NCBI GenBank assembly: GCA_034927815.1
Contig: JAYFPK010000016.1
Coordinates: 109,384-173,383, forward strand
DNA from: Limiplasma sp034927815
Lineage (GTDB): Bacteria > Bacillota > Clostridia > Christensenellales > Aristaeellaceae
DNA length: 64,000 bases
Direction: 5' to 3'
The notes under the pieces are model-generated. The model saw only the letters and a list, made by a program, of their open reading frames with translations. It searched no databases and had not been told where the DNA came from. Position numbers and translations under genes: made by a program. Shown one piece after another: positions 42,476-51,837 of the stretch (positions are counted from its first letter, which is position 1; each line of letters opens with the position of its first letter).

Positions 42476-44308
42476 ATGAAGCTAGTTTATCAACAGCAGG
42501 CATACGATGTGGTGGTCGTTGGCGGCGGGCTCAGTGGCGTATGCGCGGCGCTGGCATCGGCGCGCAACGGAGCGCGTACCGCGCTGATACAGGATCGCCC
42601 CATGCTGGGCGGCAACGCCAGCTCGGAAATGCGCGTGTGCCCCTGCGGAGCCGACGCCCACGGTACCCGCCACCAGGCGCGAGAAACCGGCATTGTGGAA
42701 GAATACATGCTGCTGGCCCGCCATGAAAACCCGGAGCTCTCCTTCAGCGCGGGGGATACCGCCCTATGGCGGATGACGCGTTGCGAGAGCCGCCTGGATG
42801 TGTATCTGAATACCCGCATGGTGGAAGCGGAGATGGAGGGACAGAGCATCGTAGCCGTTACGGCGTTGCAAACTACCAATGAAAAGGCCTATCGGTTTAC
42901 AGGGGCTGTTTTTATTGATTGTACGGGGGACGGCTATTTGGGATATTTGGCGGGGGCGGACAGCCGCATGGGCCGCGAAGCCAAGGGGGAGTTCGGGGAG
43001 CCGGATGCGCCGGAAGAAGCCGATTTATATACGATGGGGAACAGCATCCTGTTTCAAGCCAAGGATGTGGGCTATCCAGTCCCCTTCACCAAACCTGCCT
43101 GGGCCTACACCTTCACGGAAGAGGATTTGCGGTTGCGCGGCCATTGTGATGGCGATCACATATGGAAATCGCAGTATTCCCTGGATGCGGGATATTGGTG
43201 GATTGAGCTGGGCGGCGGCGAGCTGGACGTGATTGATGACGCAGAAATGCTGCGGGACGAGCTGCTGAAATCCCTCTACGGGGTATGGGATCATCTCAAA
43301 AACGGCGGCAATCACGGTGCCGATAACTATGTGCTGGATTGGGTGCAATTTTTACCCGGCAAACGGGAAAGCCGCCGCTTGATGGGGGATTATATTCTCA
43401 CTGAAAATGATATTCTGGAGGGAAGCGTTCACCAGGACACCGTTGCCTATGGAGGATGGCCTATTGACATGCACTGCACCGGGGGCTTGCGAAACCTGTC
43501 CGCGCCTCCCACCACCTATTACCACGCCGGGCAGATGTACGGCATTCCATACCGTTGCTATTATTCGCGCAACATCGGCAACCTGATGATGGCGGGCCGC
43601 AACATCAGCACCACCCATATGGCGTTGGGATCCACCCGGGTGATGCTGACATGCGGCGTAGGAGCGCAGGCGGTGGGTACCGCTGCGGCCATCGCCGTGC
43701 GCAGGCAGGCGCTTCCCCGGGATGTCTCCTGCTTCATGGATGAACTGCAGCAAACCCTTTTGCGTGAGGACTGCTATTTGCCCGGCGTGCAAAATCACGA
43801 TCCTGCTGACCTTGCCCTTGGCGGTACCGCAACGGCCAGCAGCCACCTTGCGCAATGCTCCCCGGAAAACGTCCTCAATGGGATTCACCGCCCAACGGGA
43901 GAAAGCCGCAATAGCTGGGAAGCGGTCCTTAGCAAAGAAGAAAGGCCATGGCTTTCGGTACGCCTGAGGCAGGCCAAGCCTGTCCAACGCATTGTGCTTC
44001 GCTTCGATTCCAATCTCTCCAAAGAGATTTCTCTGAATATGTTCAAGGCTCACTTAAGAGACCAGATACCGGGCATCCCGCCGGAAATCATCAAGGATTA
44101 CGACCTTGAGCTGCTGCTGGATGGGCGGAAAGTGCATGACATGCAAGTGCGGGGAAACATCCTGCGCTTTCAGGACATCCGTTTGGACAAGCCTTTATGC
44201 TGCGATGAAATTCGTGTCATACCGGTGGCGACCCACGGCAGCCCCAACGCTTGCATTTTTGAGGTGCGCGCATATGAACACGCGTCTGCCGAAGGAGGCC
44301 TGGGATGA
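42476..44308 (+). CDS. FAD-dependent oxidoreductase with discoidin-like C-terminal domain
   Basis: The 610-residue protein opens with a dinucleotide-binding fold (YDVVVVGGGLSG at 10-21, then MLGGNASSEMRV) of the PF12831 FAD-oxidoreductase type. FIDCTGDGYLGYLAGAD and the C-terminal flavin motif NLMMAGRNISTTHMALGSTR follow. From about residue 440 on a second domain appears, with ATASSH, a PENVLNGI segment, R-x-x-N-x-W and PVQRIVLRFD. This resembles F5/8-type (discoidin) carbohydrate-binding domains. There is no signal peptide. It is in one operon with a sugar importer, so it may oxidise the imported sugar. The exact reaction is unknown. Confidence 0.82.
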   Translation: MKLVYQQQAYDVVVVGGGLSGVCAALASARNGARTALIQDRPMLGGNASSEMRVCPCGADAHGTRHQARETGIVEEYMLLARHENPELSFSAGDTALWRMTRCESRLDVYLNTRMVEAEMEGQSIVAVTALQTTNEKAYRFTGAVFIDCTGDGYLGYLAGADSRMGREAKGEFGEPDAPEEADLYTMGNSILFQAKDVGYPVPFTKPAWAYTFTEEDLRLRGHCDGDHIWKSQYSLDAGYWWIELGGGELDVIDDAEMLRDELLKSLYGVWDHLKNGGNHGADNYVLDWVQFLPGKRESRRLMGDYILTENDILEGSVHQDTVAYGGWPIDMHCTGGLRNLSAPPTTYYHAGQMYGIPYRCYYSRNIGNLMMAGRNISTTHMALGSTRVMLTCGVGAQAVGTAAAIAVRRQALPRDVSCFMDELQQTLLREDCYLPGVQNHDPADLALGGTATASSHLAQCSPENVLNGIHRPTGESRNSWEAVLSKEERPWLSVRLRQAKPVQRIVLRFDSNLSKEISLNMFKAHLRDQIPGIPPEIIKDYDLELLLDGRKVHDMQVRGNILRFQDIRLDKPLCCDEIRVIPVATHGSPNACIFEVRAYEHASAEGGLG

Positions 44309-45510
44309 TGAACAGCCTCCAGCTTACCCAACAGATTCCCATCGCAGGTGAGTATGACGTCGTCGTGGTGGGCGGCGGAATCGCGGGTTGCGCGGCTGCG
44401 CTGGCTGCCGCAAGGGATGGGATGCGCGTGCTATTGCTGGAGAAAAGCATCCTTTTGGGGGGGCTGGCTACCGGCGGTCACGTTGCCATCTACCTGCCCC
44501 TATGCGACGGCCGGGGCCGGCGAATGACCAGCGGCATCGCGGAAGAGCTGTTGCTGGCGTCCATTGCATGGGGTGGGGGGACCTTGCCGGAAGCATGGAC
44601 CCAAAATCCGGTGAATCCGGGGATTCATAAGCGCTACCAAACGGAGTTTAACGTGGCGGAGCTGGTGTTTGCCCTGGATGGGCTGCTGCGCTCCGCGGGC
44701 GTGGATGTGCTGTTTGATACGCTCTTTTGCCAACCGGTTATGCAGCGGAACACATGTGAACACGTGGTAGTGGAAAACAAAAGCGGCATCCAAGCCTATG
44801 GTTGTAAAATGGTGATCGACGCCAGCGGTGATGCGGATGTGTTTTTTCGGGCCGGAGCCGCCTGCGATGTGAAAACAAACTACCTATCCTGGTGGGGTTA
44901 CGGGATTAATGAAAGAAGCCTGGAAGGGGCAAGGGAAAGCATGGATCCCTTTGGGGCGCTGCGCATCCTGATTTTGGGGGCGCATGCCGATGGAGCCCAT
45001 GAACCCGAGGGGCGGCAACGTTACGATGGTACGGATGCATGGCAAGTATCCACCTTTGTGCAGCATGGAAGGCGGCTGGCCGAAGCATGGGCTCACCGTG
45101 ACCAAGGAAAAGCTTGCATTGCCGCGCTGGGCACCACGCCTCATTTTCGGACGACTCGTAAAATCCGCGGCATAGCGACCCTTGTTCAGACGCAGGCGCA
45201 TTCCCGCATCGACGATTCCATCGGGTGCGTCGGTGACTGGAGAACACCGGGCCCGGCTTATGAAATCTCCTTTGGAACGCTGATCACACCTGATTTTCCC
45301 AATCTGTTGGCCTGCGGGCGCATCCTCTCCACCAGCGAAGAAATGTGGGAAGTCACACGGGTGATTCCCGCCGCCGCGCTGACCGGGCAAGGGGCGGGCG
45401 CGGCCGCGGCGCTGGCTATTCGCACCCAACAGCCGCTGCAGAAACTCGATGTTCCCGCGTTGCAGCAAAAGCTGGCGGATGCCCATGTACAAATCCATCT
45501 ACCTGGATAA
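44305..45510 (+). CDS. FAD-dependent oxidoreductase (PF12831 type)
   Basis: The 401-residue protein has the same family fold as its neighbour without the extra C-terminal domain: EYDVVVVGGGIAGCAAALAA (16-35), LEKSILLGGLATGGHV, VIDASGDADVFFRAGA and the closing flavin motif NLLACGRILSTSEEMWEVTR. The start overlaps the preceding stop by four bases. Two related oxidoreductases in tandem suggest either two steps on one substrate or a heteromeric enzyme. Confidence 0.85.
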   Translation: MMNSLQLTQQIPIAGEYDVVVVGGGIAGCAAALAAARDGMRVLLLEKSILLGGLATGGHVAIYLPLCDGRGRRMTSGIAEELLLASIAWGGGTLPEAWTQNPVNPGIHKRYQTEFNVAELVFALDGLLRSAGVDVLFDTLFCQPVMQRNTCEHVVVENKSGIQAYGCKMVIDASGDADVFFRAGAACDVKTNYLSWWGYGINERSLEGARESMDPFGALRILILGAHADGAHEPEGRQRYDGTDAWQVSTFVQHGRRLAEAWAHRDQGKACIAALGTTPHFRTTRKIRGIATLVQTQAHSRIDDSIGCVGDWRTPGPAYEISFGTLITPDFPNLLACGRILSTSEEMWEVTRVIPAAALTGQGAGAAAALAIRTQQPLQKLDVPALQQKLADAHVQIHLPG

Positions 45511-45523
45511 GGAGGCCAACGTA

Positions 45524-46543
45524 ATGAAAGGAACCTATTATACCGGACTTCAAAGCCTGGAAACCCGGGACCTAGTGCTGCCGCCCCTGGGAGAGAAAGA
45601 TATTCTTGTGCGTAACGAAGCCTGTGGCGTATGCGGCACGGATATCCATATTTACCATGGGGAGCCAGGCTCTGCCCAAGTAACCCCGCCCGTGATTTTG
45701 GGGCATGAATATGCCGGGATAGTGGAGCAGGTTGGAGCGCAAGTTGAGAATATCCAGCCTGGCATGCGCGTTTCCATTGACCCCAATCTCTACTGCGGCC
45801 TTTGCGCGCCCTGCCGCAAAGGAAAAAAGCACCTTTGCGAGAACATGAGCGCCATTGGCGTGACCCGGGACGGCGGCTTCGCGCAATACAGCATGGTGCC
45901 GGCCAGCCAGGCATACCCCGTTTCCCCGGCGCTGGACGCGGAGAGCGCAGCCTGTGCCGAACCTCTTTCCTGCTGTATTCATGGTATGGATCTGGCGGGG
46001 ATAAGGAGCGGCGATACGGTGCTGGTCATTGGCGGGGGGTTCATAGGATTGCTGATGGTGCAGTTGGCCCGGCTGGCGGGAGCCAGCAAGGTCATCCTAA
46101 GCGAACCAAAATCCACCCGCCGGGCGGTTGCCCAACAGCTGGGCTGCCACCATCTGATCGACCCTGTGCAAGAAGATTTTCTTGCCTTGCTGAATCAATA
46201 CACCGGGGGACAGGGGGCGGATGTGGTGCTGGAATGCGCCGGCGCGCCTAAAGCCTCGCTCCAGGCGGTACAGGGAGCTGCCAAGGGCGCTACCATACTG
46301 TTGTTCAGCGTTCCCGCGCCCCAGGCGGCTTTGCAGCTTTCGCTGTATGATGTCTTCAAAAAGGAGCTGGTAATCAAAGGCTCTTTTGTGAATCCTGATA
46401 CTTTTTCACGGGCCATTGCGCTGCTGGAAAGTCAACAAATTGTGACCAAGCCTTTGATCACCGACCGCTACCCTGTGGAGGAATTGGAGGCGGCCATCGC
46501 CATGCAAACCAGCGATGAATCCATCAAAGTAATGGTTGTCTAA
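45524..46543 (+). CDS. Zinc-dependent medium-chain dehydrogenase (sorbitol/threonine dehydrogenase type)
   Basis: The 339-residue protein is an MDR-family alcohol dehydrogenase. The catalytic zinc ligands are C37 in ACGVCGTDIHIYHG and the H-E pair in GHEYAG. The structural zinc cysteines are in LYCGLCAPCRKGKKHLC. The NAD-binding motif is VLVIGGGFIGLLMVQLARLA. The ATG at 45524 follows AAGGAGG. It ends the operon with the two flavoproteins. Substrate is probably a polyol or a sugar derivative. Confidence 0.9.
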   Translation: MKGTYYTGLQSLETRDLVLPPLGEKDILVRNEACGVCGTDIHIYHGEPGSAQVTPPVILGHEYAGIVEQVGAQVENIQPGMRVSIDPNLYCGLCAPCRKGKKHLCENMSAIGVTRDGGFAQYSMVPASQAYPVSPALDAESAACAEPLSCCIHGMDLAGIRSGDTVLVIGGGFIGLLMVQLARLAGASKVILSEPKSTRRAVAQQLGCHHLIDPVQEDFLALLNQYTGGQGADVVLECAGAPKASLQAVQGAAKGATILLFSVPAPQAALQLSLYDVFKKELVIKGSFVNPDTFSRAIALLESQQIVTKPLITDRYPVEELEAAIAMQTSDESIKVMVV

Positions 46544-46702
46544 GCCGGTGTACGCTAAACAAAAAACCCGGCGCTGGCCGGATACGATAATTCCCGGTAC
46601 CACCCCGGCTTCTTTGCAGCCTGACTCATCCTCTTTCTACCTTACACCCTACCCCCATCATACGGCGGACCTCCATAGGGCCGGTACCCACGGGGGCAAT
46701 GC

Positions 46703-46737
46703 GCGGGAGGCGGGGACATTTTGTCCCCGCCTCCCGC
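46703..46737. terminator. 16-bp GC-rich perfect hairpin between convergent operons
   Basis: GCGGGAGGCGGGGACA at 46703-46718 pairs with TGTCCCCGCCTCCCGC at 46722-46737, with a 3-base loop. It lies just past the end of the nucleoside ATPase gene and is positioned to stop or protect transcripts from either side. No clear T-run follows. The preceding 46544-46702 shows nothing else. Confidence 0.55.
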
Positions 46738-46748
46738 CAAATTGCTTT

Positions 46749-48269
46749 CTATTCCTGCTTTTCGGCCCTTTCGCCGGCCATCATGAGGCCCAGGCCGTTT
46801 CGGGTGGCGTCCTTCTGGTCCACGATGCCCATGACCTCCCCTTCGTAGAGGACCAAAATGCGGTCGGAGATCTCCAGAATCTCGTCAAGCTCTGTGGAGA
46901 CCAGCAAAACCGCCGCCCCCCGGTCGCGCTCCTGGACGATGCGGGACTGGATGTACTTCGTGGCGCCGATGTCCAGCCCCCGGGACGGGTGCACCGCCAC
47001 CAGCAATCGGGGCTTTCGGTCCAACTCGCGCCCCACGACGAACTTCTGCTGGTTGCCCCCCGACAGGTTCCCCGCGAACTCCGATACGCTGGGCGTCTTG
47101 ACGTTGTAGCGGGCGCACAGCTCTGCGGAATGCTTGTCGATCCAGCGCCAGCGCAGCACGCCGCGCCTGGAGAAGGGGCTCTGGTCGTAGCTCATCAGCG
47201 TCAGGTTTTCCCGGATGTTCATCCGGGCCACCATGCCCATCTTGTGCCGGTCCTCCGGGATGTGGGAAACGCCGCACTTGAGAATATCGCGGAGCGGCTT
47301 GCCCGCCATGTCCTCGCCGTCGATCACCACCTGGCCGCCGGTGGGCTTCAGCAGCCCGCAGATGGCCTTCACCAACTCCGACTGGCCGTTGCCGTCCACG
47401 CCGCAGATGGAGAGGATCTCCCCTTCGCGCAACGTAAAGGATACATCCCGCACAGCGGGCAGATTACGAACGCTCTGGCAGCAAAGGCGCTTCACCTCCA
47501 GAACGGTCTTGCCTGGAGCGCTGGGCTCCTTGCGGACCATCAAATCCACGCTCTTGCCCACCATCAGCGAGGCCAGTTGCTCCTTGTCGGTGATCTGCGC
47601 GGTGGGGATGCCCGAGGCCACCACCCGGCCCAGCCGAAGCACGGTGCAGCGGTCGCAGATGGTCATGATCTCATTGAGCTTGTGGCTGATGAAGATCACC
47701 GTCTTGCCCTCCCGGGTCAGCTGGCGGATCATCTCAAAGAGGCCCTCCACCTCCTGGGGCGTGAGCACGGCTGTGGGCTCGTCCAGGATCATGAGCTCCA
47801 CGTTTCTGAACAGCGCCTTCAGGATCTCCAGGCGCTGCTGCTGCCCCACGGACAGCTGCTCCACCTTGCACCAGGGATCGATATTCATGTTGTAGCGCGC
47901 CGCCATCTCGGTGAACCGGGCCGCGGCGGCCTTCAAATCCAGCACCTCGCGGTTCCCGGCGTAGCCCAGCACGACGTTTTCAATGGCCGTCAGCGCGGGG
48001 ATCAGCATAAAGTGCTGGTGTACCATGCCGATGCCCAGCTCAATGGCCTGCTTTGGGTCCCGGATGCGCACGGGCTTTCCATTGTACAGGATTTCGCCCT
48101 CGCTTTGGGTGTACATGCCGTAGAGGATGTTCATCAGCGTGGATTTGCCCGCGCCGTTTTCCCCCAGGAGCGCGTGTACCTCGCCCCGCTCCACGGTGAG
48201 ACTGACATCCTCATTGGCGACGACCGGACCAAACCGCTTGGTCACGTGACGCATTTCCAGTAGTGTCAT
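46749..48269 (-). CDS. Nucleoside (BMP-type) ABC transporter ATP-binding protein
   Basis: The 506-residue protein has two fused ATPase domains, as in sugar and nucleoside importers. The first has LLGENGAGKSTLMNILYG and LSVGQQQRLEILKAL, with LILDEPTAVLTP-like MILDEPTAV. The second has SICGVDGNGQSELVKAICG and LSGGNQQKFVVGREL. This is the NupA/YufO type. The ATG at 48269 follows GGAGGA. In the second Walker B a basic VAVHPSRGLD replaces the usual D-E-P, as is common in this subfamily. It is the last gene of the operon. Confidence 0.93.
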   Translation of the reverse strand: MTLLEMRHVTKRFGPVVANEDVSLTVERGEVHALLGENGAGKSTLMNILYGMYTQSEGEILYNGKPVRIRDPKQAIELGIGMVHQHFMLIPALTAIENVVLGYAGNREVLDLKAAAARFTEMAARYNMNIDPWCKVEQLSVGQQQRLEILKALFRNVELMILDEPTAVLTPQEVEGLFEMIRQLTREGKTVIFISHKLNEIMTICDRCTVLRLGRVVASGIPTAQITDKEQLASLMVGKSVDLMVRKEPSAPGKTVLEVKRLCCQSVRNLPAVRDVSFTLREGEILSICGVDGNGQSELVKAICGLLKPTGGQVVIDGEDMAGKPLRDILKCGVSHIPEDRHKMGMVARMNIRENLTLMSYDQSPFSRRGVLRWRWIDKHSAELCARYNVKTPSVSEFAGNLSGGNQQKFVVGRELDRKPRLLVAVHPSRGLDIGATKYIQSRIVQERDRGAAVLLVSTELDEILEISDRILVLYEGEVMGIVDQKDATRNGLGLMMAGERAEKQE

Positions 48270-48280
48270 GCCGCTTCCTC

Positions 48281-49198
48281 CTATTCCTTCACGTAGGGAA
48301 TGGCGCTGGAGGCGGGCTTGTTGCTGCGCCGGATCAGCCCGCAAAGCGCCAGGATCGTGATGAGATAGGGCAGCATCACGAGAAACTGCGAGGGAATGCC
48401 GGTACTCCACGCCTGCATTTGGAATTTCAGCGCGTTGCTGGCGCCGAAGACCAGCGCCGCGCCCATGACCCCAACGGGCGTGTAGTTGCCGAATACCACT
48501 GCCGCCAGCGCCATAAAGCCACCGCCGGCGATCATGTTTTCCGTAAAGAAGGACATCTGTCCCATGGACACAAAGGCTCCGGCAAGGCCCGCCATCAGGC
48601 CGGAATACAGGATGCTCATGAAGCGGATGCGGGCCACGTTGATGCCCACGGTGTCGCAGGCCCGGGGATTCTCGCCCACGGCGCGCAGCTTCAGGCCCGT
48701 ATTGGTGCGGAACATCACAAACCAGGCGGCAGGCACCAGCAAAAATGCGATGTATACGGGAAGGGGTTGGTTGAACAGCACGTCCCCCAGCACCGGAATG
48801 TCAGACAGAAGCGGAATGGGCGTCCTGGAGAACACATCGATCCTGGGCGGGCTGGTGGAAGCGCCGAACACGGCGCGGTTCACCGTAATGGTAAGCCCTG
48901 AGGCCAGAATGTTCATGCCTGTGCCGATGACGGTTTGATCCGCCTTGACGATGACGGTGAAGAGCGCAAAGATGGCCGCGAAGAGCATGGATACCAGCAT
49001 CGCGATCAGCGCGCCCAGCCAGACGCTGCCTGTCACGAGCGAACCGATGACGCCGGTGAGGGCCCCGATGAGCATCATGCCCTCGGTGCCGATGTTGACG
49101 ATGCCGGCCCGCTCGCTGAACACGATGCCCAGGGCGGCGATGAGCGTGGGCGTGGAGAGCATGATCATGGAGGAAAGGAATCCAATCAGGATGTTCAC
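48281..49198 (-). CDS. Nucleoside ABC transporter permease
   Basis: The 305-residue protein is a BPD_transp_2 family permease with 8-9 hydrophobic segments. It has LIAALGIVFSERAGIVNIGT, then GMMLIGAL and VGENPRACDTVGINVARIRF, the docking region of NupQ/YufQ proteins. The start is GTG at 49198, which overlaps the stop of the other permease (GTGA). Confidence 0.92.
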   Translation of the reverse strand: MNILIGFLSSMIMLSTPTLIAALGIVFSERAGIVNIGTEGMMLIGALTGVIGSLVTGSVWLGALIAMLVSMLFAAIFALFTVIVKADQTVIGTGMNILASGLTITVNRAVFGASTSPPRIDVFSRTPIPLLSDIPVLGDVLFNQPLPVYIAFLLVPAAWFVMFRTNTGLKLRAVGENPRACDTVGINVARIRFMSILYSGLMAGLAGAFVSMGQMSFFTENMIAGGGFMALAAVVFGNYTPVGVMGAALVFGASNALKFQMQAWSTGIPSQFLVMLPYLITILALCGLIRRSNKPASSAIPYVKE

Positions 49199-50313
49199 GC
49201 GCCCTCACCTCCCATATCCGCAATGGGCTTCATGGGGTCGGAGGGGCCCTTCACGTTGACCGCCTTGGCCCTGCGCTTCCATACAAACATGGAGCGTCCC
49301 GCGATGAACAGGATGATCAGCGCCTGCACCACCAGCGCCACCGAGGAGGAGACGTCGGTGAGGGTTTGCATCTTCAGCGAACCGTTCTGCAGCCCGCCAA
49401 AGAGGATGCCCGACAGGAAGATGCCTATGGGGTTGTTGTTGCCCATCAGCGCCACCGCAATGCCGGTAAAGCCGTAGGACACGCTGAAGGAGGTGAGCAT
49501 CAGCCGGGATTGTACCGCGATGATCTCCACGCAGCCGCCCAGCCCCGCAAAGCCCCCCGCCAAGAACATCGAAAGCAGGCTGGTGTTGCGGATGCTCATG
49601 CCCGCGTATGCGCCGGCGGAGGGGTTGAGCCCCACCACGCGCATTTCAAAGCCCTTGGTGGTCTTCCACAGGAAGAAGTAGTAAAAGACGATCATCACGA
49701 TCACGATGACCAGTCCCCAATGAAGCCGGGAAGCGAACATCTTGGGCAGCGCCGCGCTGGCGAAAATCTGCGCGCTCTGGGGATAGGAGCTGGTGGCGCT
49801 GTCCTTCATGGGCCCGTTGACGCAGAAGTCGATGATCTGGGACGCCACATAGTTGAGCATGATGGTGGTGATCAGCTCGCTGGCGCCGAAGCGGACCTTC
49901 AGCACGCCCACGATCAAGCCGTACACCGCGCCGCCCAGAAAGCCCGCCGCCAGGGTCAGGGGCAGGTGCAGCGCCATGGGCAACCCCTCAAAGTTGACAG
50001 CCACCAGGGTGGCCAGCAGCGCGCCCACCTTGAACTGGCCTTCCGCGCCCAGGTTGATGATGCCGCAGCGCCGCGCGATGGCGAAGCTGAGCGCCGTGAA
50101 CATGAATGGGATGGCCTTGATGAAGGTCTCGCTCCAGGCGCGGGACGTTCCGAAAGCGCTCTTGAGCATCGCCTGGTACGCTTCCGCCGGGCTGGACGTG
50201 GATGTCAGCAGGATTACGACGCTGCCGATCAGAAGCGATATGACGAGTGCGGCAACCGGGTAGTAGATGCTCTTCAGGCCGTTTTTGAGCTTGCCGGGCA
50301 CGCTCGTGGTCAT
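49195..50313 (-). CDS. Nucleoside ABC transporter permease
   Basis: The 372-residue protein is the NupP/YufP-type permease of the same family. It has FIKAIPFMFTALSFAIARRC, GIINLGAEGQFKVGALLATL and VVGLNPSAGAYAGMSIRN. The ATG at 50313 follows GGGAGGGG. It is the first permease after the binding protein gene and is coupled to the next one. Confidence 0.92.
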   Translation of the reverse strand: MTTSVPGKLKNGLKSIYYPVAALVISLLIGSVVILLTSTSSPAEAYQAMLKSAFGTSRAWSETFIKAIPFMFTALSFAIARRCGIINLGAEGQFKVGALLATLVAVNFEGLPMALHLPLTLAAGFLGGAVYGLIVGVLKVRFGASELITTIMLNYVASQIIDFCVNGPMKDSATSSYPQSAQIFASAALPKMFASRLHWGLVIVIVMIVFYYFFLWKTTKGFEMRVVGLNPSAGAYAGMSIRNTSLLSMFLAGGFAGLGGCVEIIAVQSRLMLTSFSVSYGFTGIAVALMGNNNPIGIFLSGILFGGLQNGSLKMQTLTDVSSSVALVVQALIILFIAGRSMFVWKRRAKAVNVKGPSDPMKPIADMGGEGA

Positions 50314-50517
50314 TGAATCCCCTCCCGCATGTGCTGGAGCGGACCCGGCCCCATAGGAGCCTGATCCGCCGGGAAAACCCGTATGAATACAGAAAATAGA
50401 AAGGGGAGCGGGGCGGCCTGATGCGCCTTTGCCAAAGGGCAAAACCGCTTCCGGGGCAACGCACAGGCAGCTTCCCCGCCCCTTTGTCCGAAAGAATGGC
50501 GCGGCTATCGCGCCAAA

Positions 50518-50548
50518 TCCGGTCCGGCCGCGCAGCGGCCGGACCGGA
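50518..50548 (-). terminator. 14-bp perfect hairpin between binding protein and permease
   Basis: TCCGGTCCGGCCGC (50518-50531) pairs with GCGGCCGGACCGGA (50535-50548) around a 3-base loop, 21 bases past the BMP gene stop on the minus strand. No T-run follows. It matches the hairpins found after the other first-gene binding proteins. Nothing else is seen in 50314-50517. Confidence 0.6.
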
Positions 50549-50569
50549 CCGATTCAAATGTTCCCCGGC

Positions 50570-51541
50570 TTATTCAAGGGTGATGGTGATCTCGCCGGCC
50601 GCCAGCTTGGCGTAGATGTCATTGATCCCGGCCTTCACATCCTCGGATACTTCGGTGTAGTAGTCGCCGATGTAGATGACGCCCTGGGCCGCGCCCATTT
50701 TGATGGGCTCGTTGGGAATATCGCCCGCCAGGTAGGCCTTGTAGGCCGCCTCATAGGCGATGGAGGTGTCCTTGACCACCGCGGTGACCGCGGCGTCCGG
50801 GGCGACGGTCTCCTGGTTGAGGCCGGAGCCGATGGCCTTGCTCACGCCGCTCTCCTGGGCCGCTTCCATCACGCCCAGGGAGGCCTGGTTGGCCATGGGG
50901 GACAAAACGTCCGCGCCCTGGCTGATGAAGGACTTGGCCAGCTCCTTGGCGGCGTTCACGTCGTCCATGCTGCCGGTGTTCTGGGACAGGAGCTTGATGG
51001 AGGAATCCACGTAGGCCACGCCCTGGGCAAAGCCCTGCGCGCCGTTTTTGATGGGCTGAATCTCAAGGCCGCCGATGAAGCCGACGGTCTTGGACTGGGT
51101 GAGAAGCGCGCTCAACGCGCCCATCAGGAAGCCCTGTTCCGCATCCTGAATGACGAAGGACGCGCAGTTGGTATCCACCACGCCGGAGTTGATGAAAAAG
51201 AACTGGATCTCGGGATATTCCTTGGCTGTGGCGGCCCCGGCGTCGGCAAAGCTGCTGGTGGCCAGGAAGATCACATCGTAGCCTTCGTCGCCGAAGGTGC
51301 GGATGGCGTCAGCCACGGAAGAAGCGGGGGTGTTCTCAATGTACTTGACCTCGGCCCCCAGCGCCTCAATCTTCATCAAGCCGTTGTAGGCGGTGGCGTT
51401 CCAGCTCATGTCGGAGATCGCGCCCTCCAGAATCAGAGCGACCCGAACCTTCTTGTCCGCCTCGGCGCTTCCGCCGGCCACAAGGCCCAGCGTCAGCAGA
51501 ATGGAAAGAACCAGAGCTACAAACCGCATGCTTTTCTTCAT
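50570..51541 (-). CDS. BMP-family nucleoside-binding protein
   Basis: The 323-residue protein belongs to the basic membrane protein (BmpA/PnrA) family of purine nucleoside binding proteins. The signal peptide MKKSMRFVALVLSILLTLGL leads to a site like GGSAEA before D, with no lipobox cysteine. DMSWNATAYNGLMKIEALGA, DVIFLATSSFADAG, FLMGALSALLTQSKTVGFIG and NAAKELAKSFISQGADVLSP are family features. The ATG at 51541 has GGGGAAGGA upstream. It heads the transporter operon. Confidence 0.92.
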   Translation of the reverse strand: MKKSMRFVALVLSILLTLGLVAGGSAEADKKVRVALILEGAISDMSWNATAYNGLMKIEALGAEVKYIENTPASSVADAIRTFGDEGYDVIFLATSSFADAGAATAKEYPEIQFFFINSGVVDTNCASFVIQDAEQGFLMGALSALLTQSKTVGFIGGLEIQPIKNGAQGFAQGVAYVDSSIKLLSQNTGSMDDVNAAKELAKSFISQGADVLSPMANQASLGVMEAAQESGVSKAIGSGLNQETVAPDAAVTAVVKDTSIAYEAAYKAYLAGDIPNEPIKMGAAQGVIYIGDYYTEVSEDVKAGINDIYAKLAAGEITITLE

Positions 51542-51743
51542 GAGTTTCCTTCCCCTTTGGTGTGTATTTTTCAAGGCAGCCGATCTCTGGCTCCTCTTGA
51601 AACGATGGGTATGGTTCCGCCGCCCGCGCCCGGCCCTTCGGACGGCGGTGGCACCATGGGCGGCGGCTTCCTCGCGCTGTTCTCCATTTGATCCTCTGGG
51701 CGTCCTTGCCCGTGAAAAGGGTATGCCGTGTATTTTTGTTGCC

Positions 51744-51772
51744 ATTATACCATACCCATGCCCCGGGTAAAA
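51744..51772 (-). promoter_or_regulatory. Promoter of the nucleoside transporter operon
   Basis: On the minus strand a TATAAT at 51744-51749 is preceded by a TTTTAC-like -35 at 51767-51772, 17 bases away. A leader of about 195 bases follows before the start, with no purine riboswitch that I can recognise. Confidence 0.5.
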
Positions 51773-51837
51773 GACTCAAAAAGATTACTTGTTTGGGAAT
51801 GAATTGCAGATAGAGCCACCGCAAGGCTTTCCCATCC

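Noticed and set aside
51542..51743. Purine riboswitch in front of the nucleoside transporter
   Set aside because: I looked for the conserved loop-loop sequences of purine riboswitches and did not find them.
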